A stretch of DNA of 64,000 nucleotides from Apus apus (Eukaryota; Chordata; Aves; Apodiformes; Apodidae), in contig NC_067287.1 in NCBI RefSeq assembly GCF_020740795.1, forward strand, positions 15,577,501-15,641,500. The letters are read 5' to 3'. Made by a program: the position numbers and the translations under genes. This document shows positions 11,201-24,093 of the stretch, in pieces; positions within the stretch are counted from its first letter, which is position 1; each line of letters opens with the position of its first letter. The notes under the pieces were generated by a model that saw nothing but the letters and a program-made list of their open reading frames with translations, was not told the DNA's origin and did not search any database.

Positions 11201-14200
11201 TTGCTCTGTGTCCTGGAACAACACACTGCTTCATGGGTGCTGAGTGTGCTGTGGGATTTGGAGGCTAACTGTGTTGCAGGCTCCTGGAGAGAAGGAGAAA
11301 TCCTTGCTGGGGGTCCTGACATGTGCAGATTATTCTTGGCTGCCTTTCGTCCCCGCTGAGATGATCTCACAGTATTTGTGCTCCACTCCCTCCCTGTCCT
11401 AGTGCACATGCTCATGGTACATCATGCAGGTCTTAGTCCCTGTCTGGACTCTGGGTGAGCCATGATGAGGCTTTAATCCAACCAAATCTTCACTTTTCTG
11501 GAAGGAGGAATTTTCTGTCAGTTTAGCAGATTACAAATCAATCCCTATTATAATTTCCACAAAGAGAAGCTACCTCCAGCAGATTGAATCACCAGCTAAA
11601 GCATCTTTGCCTACCTTTACCAGCCACTGCCAGCAAGCTGGGAGGTGTTTCTCCTTCATGACCTGGCCAGGTGTGACCTCATTAAATGAGTGCGTTGACA
11701 TCCAATTATGAGCAAAGGTGGTTATCCTGGGAAAGGCTTAGGAGAAAGGGGTTAGTGCACATTTATTAATAAAGAGCTTTGCTGCAACCCAGCATTTGAC
11801 AGCTTGTTGCAACTGCATTATTGATTGTCTTCTCTTCAGTGTTCTTCCCCACATGTAATTTAGCTAGGTACCTGTGGGAAGGTAAGGTCTCTTGCTTCAT
11901 CAGCTTGTAGTAGAAATAAATTGTTTTAGAAAGGAAAGGGTCAGTAATCATGTGCCTTTCTTACGGACTGGAATACTGGGAAACATCAGGTCACTTTTAT
12001 AAGCCTTAACTATCCTTTGACATCGCAGCTTTTGTTCTGAAGAAAGCTGCACTGTGCCTCTCGGCTGGTAAGGGAGTAAGTTCACTGCCTGGTGCTCTCT
12101 GTAGTCAAAGATCCCATTAATTCTGCCGGCCATGAGGAACGATTTCTTGGTATTTCATTCTGAACTGTAATTGAGAGTGACACAAAGCGCTGGTGGGAAT
12201 TGGACCATGTTGAAATCCCTGCTTTCCCTTCCAGTTTTCTGCAGATAAACCAGCTCAGGTGGGATAAAGGGATTTCTAATGCTCTTGCCTTGAAATTAAT
12301 AATGCCTCCAACACCTTACTGACTGGAGGTGACTTTAGAGAGGAGTTTTTGTGCCTCCCTGCAGCTTGTCCTTGGAGCCAAGTGATGCAGGGTACCTACA
12401 ACAGTGACATGCTGTTGCAGTCACTTGCATAGTATGGTCTGTGGGAGAGTCCAGTTGTCCAATAACATAGGGAAGATCCCTGAATCTTTGTCCAGTATTT
12501 CTGCTTGAAACCACAGCAAAATTTCCCTGCAAGGTCTGCAAGATCTTCATCCAGGGCAGCCTGTTCTCCGCTCTTCTGCCTAGTTGTGGAAGACCCAGTC
12601 CATGCTAATGGACTTTTCTCAGCTTGGTGAAGAGGTTGACTGACAACCTTCCCACAGTCTTTTCCTGCCGTTTTAAAACGAGAAAAGGACGAGCACCTGA
12701 TACCCACATCCCAGGAGTGCTTGCTGTTAAGTCTGGGAGGACTGGTGACTGGTGGGTGCAGTGAGTTGCTGAAGGTGTTTCTGTGGTTTTGCGTGCCTTC
12801 CAAGACCATTTTTGGTACCTCCAGAGATCAAGTGTGTGTTCCCCAGTGTCACCTGTCACCTGTAGGGCAGGCCATACCCTCTAGTATCTCAAAGTCTCAA
12901 ACTTTTTTCCTTGAGGGGAGCAGGAGGGATCCTGAGTGGTCTCAGTGAAGGGAGAATCACAGAAGCAGGGAAAGTCACCAGAATCTGACCTTTTTTCCAT
13001 CTGGAAAGTTGCTCAGGGATAATTTTCTGTTTGAATCCAGAATGTCTTGTCTGTTGTGCTCGGCATGCTGTTTGGCTGTGAGCTGAGCCAGGGGCAGTGG
13101 CAGGGTTTGTGACAATGGCAGCCTCCCCCAAGCCCATGTGGACGCACATGTCTCCCGTTGCTTCCAGTGGGCTCACCTCCATCTGGTGGTGTTTCATCTG
13201 GCACTTCAAAAGCAAGCAGAAATGGGGAGAGGAGCTGGGGTTCTGTCGGAGCCCAGAGCTGGTGCTGCAGCTCTGCCCCACAGGCCCAGCAGGGATGTGG
13301 AGCTATCAAGGCTGTGGATAATCCAAGGTGGCTGGTTCAGGGGCTCCCCTGGGTGCTTGGTTTGTGTCCTCAGGGTCCTGGCCCCTGGGACAGTTTGGTG
13401 TGGAGGTTGTAGGGTTAAGGTGGTTTTCCACCATGGTCTTTCTGTTATCAGTGAGGCTAACCCAACAACACCGGGGCTTTCCATGGCTGTTTTCTGTTCC
13501 TCCTGATCCTCCTTGCTCATCCTGCAGTGCCTTTGGTAAAGATAAATTCCTGAATTGTGCTGAATTATGTTTTGGCTTCTTGGGGACACTTGTCAGGGGT
13601 GCTGCAATGCTTCTTCCATATGGTAGCTGCTTCACCCTTCTAGGTTTGCAGCTGACCTAGCACAAGGAAAATGCTGAGTGGTAGCACTAAAATGAGTCTT
13701 ACCACTGCTTTCTTCAGGCTGGAAGGATCTGCTCCAGGCTCCATCCCAGGCTCTGGCAAGGCACCTCATAGTCTAACTGGTCAAAGACAGTGTTCCCGTG
13801 GTGGAACCTTCTCCCTGTGTCCACTATTGAACTCCATCAGCATTTTTTTTTCTTTTTCTAGCATGATACCCACTGCCATTAGTTTGATACAACCCCTAAT
13901 ATGTAGAGTTCACTTTCCCTTCTTCTGAACATATGTGAACGAGATTGATGTAATGGCAGGGGAATCACTGCAGCACCATCTTGATCTGACTGTGGTGTGA
14001 GTGGATAGGTAAATCATCTGCCATGATGGAAACTGGGATGAGGAGTCCTAAGGCTATGGGTATCCATGGAAGCAGAGCCTTTCCTGTGGCCATGGTGAAC
14101 AGTGCTGCTTCCATGTCTTTTGCAGAGATGGTTTTAGGAAGATTTTGTTTAGACTGTTAGAGATCCATGTTGTTATAGGCCATTACACAGGACATTTAGA

Positions 14201-16529
14201 TTTCTAGTGGTGTTCAGGGAATACGACCATTTCTGGGACTGGACAGTGGGACAGCACCAGAGGTACTATTTAGAGGCTAACCCTCTAAACTATCACTGAA
14301 TTTAAAGAGCAGTCCAGAACAGGGAGAGAAAAACAAGACTATGGCAAAATGGTGCCTTCTTGCATAATAGATTGGCTCCCTGTGGGTATTGTGATTATTT
14401 TGTGGCTGTTGATTTTAGTGACTAAAATGAGTTTATTCCATGCTTTTTTTCTCTGCCAAGCCCCACAGACCCTGTTACCCCCAGCTCGAAGGGATCAAGA
14501 CAGATTCCATTAATGCTTGTGCATTTTTGAGGGATTTTGGTTGATGAGATTCTTGCCTGGAACTTCTCTGTGGAGGAGTCCAGCTTCCCACCACCTGCAG
14601 ATGGGACCAGAAAAGCTCAGCCTTCTAGCTTGCCCAGCTGGGTGGTGGGAACTGAATTTCTGACATCTCCAGGACACATTCAGTACCCTGATCCCCTCAG
14701 GGCACCTGTCACTGAGAGCGTGGCCAAGGCTGGGCAGGTGGAAATGTTAGTCTGCAGAGCTTTGAATAATTCCAAAATCTCTGATTTGAGCAGATTTTGG
14801 AGGTGTAGACCTCTGTGCACATGACTGAGGCATGCTCGGTGTGGGGGCAACGGGAGGAATTTGGCATGGAGCCCTCTGAGGCAACTGTCTTGTTTAGTAA
14901 AACTGGGGCTGTGGGAGCTGGTGTGAGGAAATGGCAACATCCTCTTTGGTTTCTGCAGTCTCTGTCCCAGGGGCTGGCCGGGTGTTGCAGGAGGCCACAG
15001 GAATCTCACTTGTGACCACAGCCAGATTAATGGTCATTTTGGCAGCTTTTCAGGAGTGAGGAATTTGGCCACTTTCACAATAATGGCTAGAAATTCCACA
15101 TGAGTTAATTAGTTTTATTACAGGACATGTCCTTCCTGCTCCTCCGGGGTTGCCTGAAACACTGAACTCATTACATGAAGAAATGAAAATAGTACTAAAA
15201 ATAAGAGCTGGTATCCCAAGCCTGTGTGAGGAAACGTGGAGAATACCGACATCCTCCACCAGCCGTGCATCCCAAGCTGTGGCTTTTGGCCAGATGAGAT
15301 CTAAACCCAAATTTCACATCAACTGCAACCACTAAAATGCCCCAGCCTGCTCCACGAGGGTGTCTAATCTCAGCCTCTTGGCCCTTGATCAAATTAAGCC
15401 ATTTGTCTAGGCTTCTTAATTGCTCCCACAGTTTCAGTTTGAGGCACTGTTCAGATCTGACCCTTGGATGTTGCACAGTGGAGGCTGCAAACCTTCAACC
15501 TCCTCTCCCTATAGGATGAGTTTTCATAGCACTGTTTCTAGCCTGCAAGGACACCATTTGCTTCTGCTGTAGTAAAGTGCTTGGAAATACCCTTGGGAAA
15601 GGGTGCTCTGCATTTGAGTTTCAGTCAAGGGTATGCCATGAAAATGACAACATGGGACTTTGGAAAGGTCTGCTTGAGGGTAGTCAGAGTAACAGTAGAT
15701 TGAGTAAATATTTTGGGAGCCCAGAGCTGATAACTTCCGCTGGCTTGTTTGTGGGGAGTCAGCCTGTAGAAACGTATCACCTCTCACATGGCTTTTTACA
15801 TAAAGGTTGTTCATGGACTCAGTGTGCTTTTATTTTAATCCCTTTTCAGAAGGGCTGATGTCGTCTGGAGATTTGCCTGCTGGTAAGGGGCAGGTGTGCA
15901 ATATGCACACTGCTTGCCAGTCATTCCAGTGTTTGCTTTATGAATATTGCTTCAGACACATGTGTTTGGACAGGGGGTTCTCCTTTTGAGTCTAACCCCT
16001 CCTTTCTGTTCAACCCCACCTTTGTGAACCAAGGCTTGACTTGTTTGTGCTTTTTCTCTCGTTATTTTGGATGGAATGAATTCAACATGACAGAGCTGAC
16101 CCAGGGAGGTGGTGAAGTTCCTGCAAGTCCCATGCACAAAGTGTGGTTTGGTTGGTGCTCAGCCCTCTTGAGGATTGTGACCCTCATCTTGCGGGGACAA
16201 AGGCCAGCTGAGCTAACAATGGGCTGAAACACAAGATTTTCAGCATTAAAAAAATTGTGCCTGGTAAAAAAGAGTAACAAGTGGTAATACAGACATAGAT
16301 TCTTCTCATCCCAGATAGTTGGAAGGCTCCTGTCTTTCTAGTAATGATTGTTATTGATTTCAGTCATTGCTTTCCTCCATTTTTTTGTTTATTCTTTTTA
16401 TCAGGCTGTTTCCAAGGATTTGTTACCTTAACCCCTGGTCATTATGCAGGTCCTGCACATGCTGAAACTAACCTTTGTAAATTCAGACCACACTGAAAGC
16501 GCTTGGGCAGTGCAGATATGACTGGGCAA
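5286..16529. other. Intron 1 segment without recognised genes
   Basis: The first part, to about 6000, stays G-rich with G-runs (for example 5590-5660) as the CpG island decays. 7155-7230 is an A-rich AAAC/AAAT simple-sequence tract. The remainder to 16529 is unique-looking intronic DNA at ordinary composition. Its short ORFs show no family resemblance. The AT-rich patch at about 15050-15130, with TTAATTAG-type motifs, could be a conserved element. Confidence 0.5.
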
Positions 16530-16602
16530 GCAGACCAGTGTGGCCAAAGGTCCATCAAGCCCATAATCCTGCTTTAGGTACTAGCCAGCAGTGCATAAAT
16601 TG
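16530..16602 (-). mobile_element. Ancient CR1 fossil, 3' UTR fragment
   Basis: The core 'gtggccaaaggtccatcaag' followed by 'cccataatcctgcttta' and 'ctagccagcagtgc' resembles the reverse complement of the 3' UTR of old sauropsid CR1 elements (pattern: accaaaggtccatctagccc, then agtatcctgtctt, then agtggccaatg). It is short and diverged, so the limits are approximate. Confidence 0.55.
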
Positions 16603-19600
16603 GGAATTTATGGAAAGTGAATCTTTAGAGGTGGGAACAGTGCTAAGGAAAGCCATCCTGCTGCTCTTTGATTTTTCCCTGCCCACATGCAGATAGTCAA
16701 CTGAACACATATCCCTTCCATGGTATGCTGTGATGAAGTGGCATTTTTGGCAGTTAAACTGTGTATCTTGCTTCTCTCCTGTCATCATTATCTGTGTTCA
16801 AGACTGATACTGATATTGAGTGTGGGAATGCTTCTGTGGGAGTGTTTATAACCCACTGTGGGCTGCCCACTGCCAAATAAGCTACACCCTGAAAAACTGC
16901 AGGGTTTGCAGTAACCTTTTGCAGCTCTTCTGTTGAAGCAGTGGATTCCCATCAGATTTACAACACTTTTTAAATGGGGGAAGTTCCCAAAATTTTGTCC
17001 AGGAAAGATGTGTGAATGGGTGGGACTTCAGCCCGTGTGGCAGAAAGCATCTGCAGTGCAAGGCTGCAATTAGCAGGGTAACGCGACGAGGAAGGTGCCT
17101 CTGTGAGCAGCCGGCAGACTGGGCTGTGCTTTGGAAATCCCTGAAATCGTGGCTGGTGTCAGCAGCGTGACCTGAGCTGGGCTGACTGCCTGACACCAGG
17201 ACCTGGGGCTTGTTGTGCAAGGTGTGCAGTCTGCCCTGCACTGGAGTAACCCTGGGATGGGCTGCTCTCTTCACTCTCCAACTGTGGAAGCCAGCACAGT
17301 GCCTGGAGGGCACGTAACCAGAGCCTAGCAGGGACTGGGACATGGTAGATCACATACTGTGCCCGGGATGGAGCTGGGAAGTCCAGCTGGGGGTGCTGGC
17401 TTTGTTGCTAGCTCATGAGGTAGGGTCACTCGCCATCACAGCTCAATGTGGAGCAAATGCAGTGTCCCTGCTGTGATGGTGGTGAACGGCTGCACTTTGG
17501 AGCCAGAGACACGGTGTGGGTTCCCTTCCACTTCCAACCTGGCCTCGTGCAGGAGAGGGGCTGGTGGGGCAGGGCAGTGCCACCGTCCTGTCCTGTCCTG
17601 TCCTGGCTTGCATGTCCGGGGAGAGCTGGGCTGTGCTGTTCTCAGCTGGTGAGTCAGACCCTGAGCGGCCGTAGGCCGGTTTGCCCTTTTCAAGCTAGAC
17701 TCATGCATCTGTTTTAAGGCAGCCAAGACACAGAGTGGGCGAGACTGAACCTCCTTGAAAACCCCGAAGCTCCCCAAGGAGCCAGTATGGGGACCTTGGA
17801 GCAGGTTTAGACACCCAAGTTTGGGCAAACATATGTTGCAATGCTGCCTGGAGGGGGACGTCTGTCCAGAGGCTTTCCTGTAGAGAGACATACCCAGGAA
17901 GCAGAAATAGCAAGTGACTAAACGTCACGGTTACATTCCTGCCATCTGAAAAGAACTCCCTATTTTATTTTGGCAGAGAAAATTAACTTCCCTTTTCTCC
18001 TCCCGAGCGGGCGAGCTGGCTCCCGGCGGCCGTGCCCTCGCAGCGGATACACAGGACAGTCCAGGTCAGGCTGAAAGGAAAACCCTCCTACTGGGGGCTT
18101 TTCACTGTTGTGCTCCTTTCTAAAGAAAATGTGCAGGGCTTTTCCTGGCCTTTGTGAAGGCCAAGATGCAGGTCTGTAGCTGGAATAGGGTAAGACTGGC
18201 CTCATTTGGGAGCTTGTCTGGGTTTTGAGCCACTTGCTTCCCTCCTGCATCTCCTGTGCTACTGTCTGTGCTGTGTGGGGTGAGGGTTGGCATCCAGCTT
18301 TTTGTCATTCGTGTAATAAATTTCATCTCTTCCTGACTGTTGTTTTGTGGCTCCCAGGCACGGACTGGCAGTGGCCACCTGCCTTTGGCCTTTGCTGCAC
18401 TGTAAAAGCCCCACCTGGAAGTCAAGGAAACTGAGGCAGGTACCACTGGCTGTGTTGTTTTGGGGATGCTTATCCTTTGGTCCTGGAAGACTCAGTGGTG
18501 GAATTGTATCTCAGGAGAGCAAGTTTCTTAGACTGAACAGCTTGCAAGTTGCTGCAGTGATGAACATGACAGAAACCACGATGGTGCCACATGTCACCTA
18601 GTTTGAAGATGCCAGGGTGAGGAAAACATTGAAAAGGCTCCAAGCAAAATCCCCTGGGTTTTTTTTTAGTTTATTTTAATACTCTTTCCAATAGCAATAG
18701 CAGAAGCATGGACTTTTTTGGGGTGAGAGCCCAGCAGGTAAGGAATGATCCAGCAGCTGCTGCACCCAGGAAAAAACAAGAGCTTGGTCCTGAATTTCAA
18801 AAGGCTTTTGGGGGGCTGCTGGATCTCCTTGATATTGAGAAGAAAATATACACCATTATACCCATGCTGACCATGTGCATTCTGACTACCATGTTCATAT
18901 GTTCATCCCAGTCCCTCTTTCCTTCTTCCTTTGTGTTTGCTTTTTTTCCCTAGAGCCCTGTACATTTCTCCCATTTTTTTTGGTCAGCAAGTTCATTTCC
19001 CCCCCCTTGCTATAAAGTGCCATGCTCTCTTTCTTTCTTTTATTTTCACTTGCTGCATTTCTGCCAGCCTCACCTGCTCTCCCCATGCCTGCTCTCAGAT
19101 TTACTTTGCATATTTTCAGCAGGGTGCTAACAGGCTCATTTTGACCTGTCTGGCTTGGTGAAGACCTGCTGAAACCTGCCATTACTCCAGAGAGGGGAGC
19201 TGTCAGGGGCTATCCCGCCGGGGTGGGAGGGTCAGGTGCAGAGCTCTGCAGGAGCAAGTCTGGGAGCTGTGGAGGTGACACACTCTGGGTTTGGAGTACG
19301 ATGGAGTCCACATGTTGGTTCCTGCCTGGGGCTGATCATTTCAGTTTGGCTGCCAAACCATTCAAAAAATAAAAAAGGTAACTTTGAAATATCAGCGTTT
19401 CTCCTTGGGAGCAGAAAGGAACCTCAAAACAAGCTTGCAAAGATGTTGAGGGAAGACCAGCAGCAAAAAAAAGTTTACCTTTGAACATCTTTAAAGAAAG
19501 CAAAGGGAGTGAACAGCCAGACTCCTGAAAGTGTCCCCAAAGAGCATGCCACCAGGTTACTCAGTGACCCAGGATGTATGAAAAGTGGCCCCACACTCTT

Positions 19601-22224
19601 CCTTTGCCTGAGATGTGGACACAGGCTGTCTGGGTTTCTGTGCTGTAACAGTTGCATCTTGCGAAATGATGACAGTTCAGTTGGCATAAGCAGCTGGTGG
19701 TGTTTGGGGGAGAGCCTGGAGGAGCACAGCGATCCTGTTTGGCTTGGTGAGCCTCCTGAGCAGCTGCTGCAGGAGCTCCAGGATCTCTGCCTCAATGGGT
19801 GTGGGAGAGCTTAGTCACAAATGGCCCAGCTTTTGGTGGTTTGTTTTCGTTGCTCTTCCAGCTCTTGCTGAAATTCTGCCATAAATGTACCTCCTTGGTG
19901 AAGCTCCTGGTGTGCAGGCTCCCCTCCACCCAACTGGCCCCAGTACTGACCACAATCTTCTATTTCTTTTCCATCTAAAGGACCAAAAAGAAGCCTTGGG
20001 TTTGACCATAAGCAGACCTTTTTGACTTGGTTGCTGTTCTTGCTGTGACTAAACCAAATCAAAGCTGAAAGCTGGAACATTTTCTGTACGTCTGGGTTTT
20101 ATTTCCTTTTTTTCCAGGTCATCAGCCAAAGCAAAAGGCCCCAAACAGACCCCAGGTTTTTGCACTGTCCTGGTTTTCATGCAAACACACAGTTGCTCTA
20201 TAAAAATGTGTGCAATAATTTGAGCTACACTCTCTTTATCAAGGGCATTTGGAGAGAGCTCTTCTCTGCCACAGCTGTACTGAGATGTTATAGTTCTAGT
20301 GCTTTCCCTCCAAGACGGGGCAAGGAGGGGCCATCAAGAAGCTATGGAGAGAGCAGTGTGACTGTGAACCCAAGCGGACTTTGGAGCAAAGCCTTACAAT
20401 GAAGTTTTCCTGGGGGCATCACTGTGGGTTCAGTGTCTGCATCTGTACCCACTTCTTTTTTCCCCCTCCTGCAAACTGGTGGAAGCCCATCCCAAAGCTG
20501 GGCCTGGTGCCTTGCTGTCACTGTCACGTAGAGCAGTGCAAATCCTGGACTATACTTGGACCGGTGCCCATCCAGTTTCCACAGGGTGGCTGGGGCAGGG
20601 GGGTGCGGGGGTAACTCCACAAGGAAAGTTTTCCCAGGTTTTGGCGAGTCGAGTGACCATCAGGGCACCCGGGGCTGAGACTTATGCAGACCTTTATCCC
20701 TGAGCTCTTTTTTTCCGGTTACCTGAGGCGCTGTCTGTCTTCTCAGCATGCAAATTCCTCTCTGCTTTGCATCCCCTGTAATTCAAGCTGGTGCAAATTG
20801 CTTCCCTCCGCTGCTGATATCCTTTTTCCGTTTTCTGACTTAGCGTTTCTGCTGTCGTTGAGTTTTGGCCTTCACCCTTTGGAGGCTGGCACCTCCTGAA
20901 CCCAGCTGAGAATGTGGCCCTTTGTGCCGGAGCTGTTTGCGGGAGCCGGGGAGCTTTGCCTTCCCCGCTGCGAGCCTTTTTGGCTGGTGAACGTGTGCTC
21001 TTTTCTGGTGGGGAGGGATTTAGGGGTGAGGGGGAGGTGAGAGTGCTCCTTGTGCTGGAAGAAAAATGATGAATGACTCTCTTGTGCTTCTGAACAAAAC
21101 CAGGAAATCAGGGGGGGGAAAAAAAGCAAAAAAGGAGGAAATGAGAAACAGTAAAGAGGCCTCCCCCGCCTTCATATAAGCAATCACTCTACAGCATCTG
21201 GAGCCCAGTAAAAGGGCCATTCCCAGGAGAGCTTGCACTCACCAGCCACACAGATCTCCTTTATTGCGAACTCCTGGGGCTGGCACCCCCACTTCTCCTG
21301 CACTGGCTGGCAGAGCGGCCCAGCACCCCAAAACAGCTCAATGGGGGCAAACCAAAGTTTGGTTTCCATGGCCGTTGGCACTGGAGACGTGTGTGTCCAT
21401 CTCAGCTGGCAGGCCATGGTCTGGATCCAGCCTGAGGAGGTGGTTGCATTGCTGTGGAGCCAGTGGGAGCAGCGGGAGGGTGCTGGTGCTGGTGGGCTGC
21501 CTGGCAGTGCAGGGCTGGCAGAACCTTGCCAGCCTCACCTCACAGTGGCACAGGTGACACCGTGCTTCATCAGGTGTGACATCTGCTGGAGCGGAGTCCT
21601 ACCCTCTCCCTCAAAATTGTTTTGGATGCATTAGGTGCAACAGGGATGAGTATGGAGGGGGTCACTGGCCATTGTGGTTTGGGTGTGATTTTAAGAACCC
21701 TGAGGACGGAGTTAGCATCAACAAACATAAGCTATATAGTTAAAATGGTGCAGGAATACATAACTGATGGGGCTGGAGGTGATGGCAGTCCAGCACGAGC
21801 TATGGCTGATGGGCTTTCTGTGTGGAGGGTGGTCCAGCAAAGCTCCACTGCAGCTTCTTCTGACATGGCCACATCCACACTGTGGTTTGGTGGCTCAGTT
21901 TGAAGAAGCTCCTTTGCTGTTTGTTAAAAAACATATCTGGTAGGGACCTTCACAGGCCAAACTTCCTCAGTGTAACCTCACTGGCGTTACTGGTTTAGTC
22001 ATAGTGGAAAGAGCTTGTTGGCAGCGGGAAAGCTGTTCCTGAGCACAGCTGCACCATCATAACGCAGGTTTCAAAAACAGAGACCCTGCAAGGGGAGTGG
22101 CTCTTACCTGTTTCCAGCTGGAGGTGATCACATTGGAAGCAGCTGAGCAGCTTCATCTCCTTGATTTGGTTGTAGCTCTTATCTTACCCTCTGCTGCCTG
22201 CAGGAAGGCCAGGCAGCCCCAGGC
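16603..22224. other. Intron 1 segment without recognised genes
   Basis: It contains a short (TCCTG)4 run at about 17583-17605, a dense CpG patch at 18001-18050, T-rich and C-rich runs near 18660 and 18990-19040, and a G/A run at 21110-21125. No protein family, RNA gene or transposon was recognised in the rest. Confidence 0.5.
17999..18052. promoter_or_regulatory. Isolated CpG-dense patch in intron 1 (candidate regulatory element)
   Basis: About eight CpG dinucleotides fall within some 50 bp (CCCGAGCGGGCGAGC followed by CCCGGCGGCCG), flanked by AT-rich sequence. CpG is normally depleted in introns, so this local retention hints at an unmethylated regulatory spot. This is inference only. Confidence 0.3.
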
Positions 22225-22296
22225 AGCAGAGTGGCGCAGCGGAAGCGTGCTGGGCCCATAACCCAGAGGTCGATGGATCGAAACCATCCTCTGCTA
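22225..22296 (+). tRNA. Initiator methionine tRNA, tRNA-iMet(CAT)
   Basis: A 72-nt gene that decodes the AUG start codon and delivers Met to the initiating ribosome. It folds fully. The acceptor is AGCAGAG/CTCTGCT, the D stem GCGC/GCGT, the anticodon stem CTGGG/CCCAG and the T stem GATGG/CCATC. The anticodon CAT is at 22257-22259 in the loop CCCATAA. Initiator hallmarks are present: an A1:T72 pair, three consecutive G:C pairs at the base of the anticodon stem, and the unusual T loop ATCGAAA starting with A. The internal A box (TGGCGCAGCGG) and B box (GGTCGATGGATCGAAACC) are intact. No CCA is encoded, so it is not a retrocopy of a mature tRNA. To my recollection the sequence is identical to the vertebrate tRNA-iMet consensus. 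It lies inside IGFBP2 intron 1 on the same strand and should be transcribed independently by RNA polymerase III. Confidence 0.98.
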
Positions 22297-22303
22297 GCAG
22301 GCA

Positions 22304-22308
22304 TTTTT
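22304..22308 (+). terminator. RNA polymerase III terminator of tRNA-iMet
   Basis: A run of five T starts 8 nt after the last tRNA base, the usual distance for pol III termination. It supports the tRNA being an active gene. Confidence 0.85.
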
Positions 22309-23800
22309 AATGGTTGGATTTGGTCTTAAAGCCGCTTTTCCAAGCATGGTGGTTTTATTAATTTCAATATTACTTCGGTGCTGGGCTGTCTGTTTCTCCT
22401 TCCCAGGTTGAGAGGAGCTATTTTCTCCTGGATGGAAGGCTGTAAGTGTGGTTGTCTGACAGTCTGAGGATGGTCAGTGTTTTTGATGTGGCATTTGGGT
22501 CTTGCTTGGGAATTTTCAGGGCTCTGTTGGAGGATTGTTAATAAGAGTACTAATGCAGAATGTGGACCCTCTGTGCTGGCCTCTGTAGGAGAAACAGTAG
22601 TAGTAGTAACAGAGAATGTGGGCCCTCTGTGCTGATGGAAGTTTTTATTTCTTCTATCCAGACATGTTTTCAGCCAAGCTTTAGCCCACTGTTTGCTCAC
22701 CTGCTTGTGTGATCCCACTTTCATTCTCATGAATCTGGAGGATCAATGGAAAAATATGTTTGCTCTTCTGGGTGAGCATGGGAAGAGAACGTTTTCACTG
22801 AAAAAGTCAATCTAAATCACCACCTTGGATATCTGCAGCTGCTTTTGAAGTCCTCTTTTATCCCTGTGTGAGCAGAAGGGGATCCCCATCTTATTTCACA
22901 AATGTAGTGTCCTCAGTCTGTATCTCTGCCTGGCATGTTCCCAGAGGAGCTCCCTATCCAGGGGCTGCAGAGATGGACAGCTGGGCTCATGGAAGGGGCT
23001 GTGAGCGCTCACATGGAGGAGAGGCAGAAACACCCTAATTGCAGAGGAGCTGCAGACACCCCACTGTTGTGGGGAGAGACGGTGAATAAAATTACACTGC
23101 ATCCTTGCAAAGTGGTATCTTGAGGGTCCCTAACTAGTTAACCAGGTGGGGCTGGTGGTGATGCTGGAGATTTGAGCTGTTTGGCTGGGGCAGCCTCCAT
23201 GTAAGTTGGCAGGGCTCAAGAGGAAAAGCAAGATTGCTCTTGAGTTTGGAGCAGCTCCCAGGGATGCTCAGTCTCTAGAGGGGGTTGCCGAGGGGCAATG
23301 TAAAACCCTCAGCTCTTCTGCCTGCAACTCACAGGGCAGTTCATCTCTCAACTTACTCTACTTTTCCCCTTATGTCCTTGCCTCTAGGTGCTCGAGGAGG
23401 CAGTGGGAAGCCAGGTAGTGACTCCACTCTTTCCACTGCCTTTGTGAATCCTGAGGTCAGCTTCAGAGTGACCCTGAAATTGTACAAATTTTGGGGCTGT
23501 GATCAGAAAAGGCACTCTGAGCCTTGTCTGCAAGGTCTGAGTTGTGCCTGGGTGGGCTTCTTAGGTGGACAATTATGGTATGTGTGGCAGGTGGCAAGGC
23601 TATGTTTGGTATTTCATCTGGTCAGGGGCTGGGCTGGGAGCTGGGTATTTTTTTTACAGCATTTACATTAAAATGTACAGGGAAAATGTAGATCTTCCTC
23701 CTTGTGCCAACAGTGCTCACAGGAGTCTTGTGAGGAGTGACCAGTCCCTAAAGGAGGGCAGCTTATGATTCACCCCATACCTCCTTTTGGTATTATACCA
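22309..23800. other. Intron 1 segment without recognised genes
   Basis: The only structure seen is a two-copy local duplication. The phrase GAATGTGGNCCCTCTGTGCTG is at about 22558-22578 and again at about 22615-22635, with a short (AGT)n run at 22597-22608 between them. The remainder looks like ordinary intron. Confidence 0.5.
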
Positions 23801-24093
23801 GTCTGGAGAAGAGAAAGCTCTGGGTAGACCTTATAGCAGCCTTCCGGTACCTAAAGGGGGCCTACAGAAAAAACTGGAGGGGGACTTTTTATAAGAACAG
23901 GTAGTGGTAGGATAAGGGGGGGATGGTTTTAAATTGAAAGAGGGTAGATTTAGATTGATATTAGGAAGAAATTCTTTCCTGTGAGGGTGGTGAGACACTG
24001 GCAGATGTTGCCCAGCGAAGCTGTAGCTGCCCCCATCCTTGCAACTGTTCAAGGTTGGATGGGGCTCTGAGCAACTTGGTCTAGTGGGTGGAT
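23801..24093 (+). mobile_element. CR1 LINE, 3' fragment of a second subfamily
   Basis: It matches the bird CR1 pattern 'gtctggagaagagaaagctc', then 'cttatagcagccttccggta', 'taaagggggcctacag', 'agggtagatttagattgata', 'ttaggaagaaattctttcct' and 'gttggatggggctctgagca'. This is a different CR1 lineage from the copy at the promoter, judged by the 'aaagggggcctac' block. It is 5'-truncated with no coding capacity. Confidence 0.88.

Noticed and set aside
17584..17605. (TCCTG)n repeat considered as a notable microsatellite
   Set aside because: Only about four units, which is ordinary background simple sequence.
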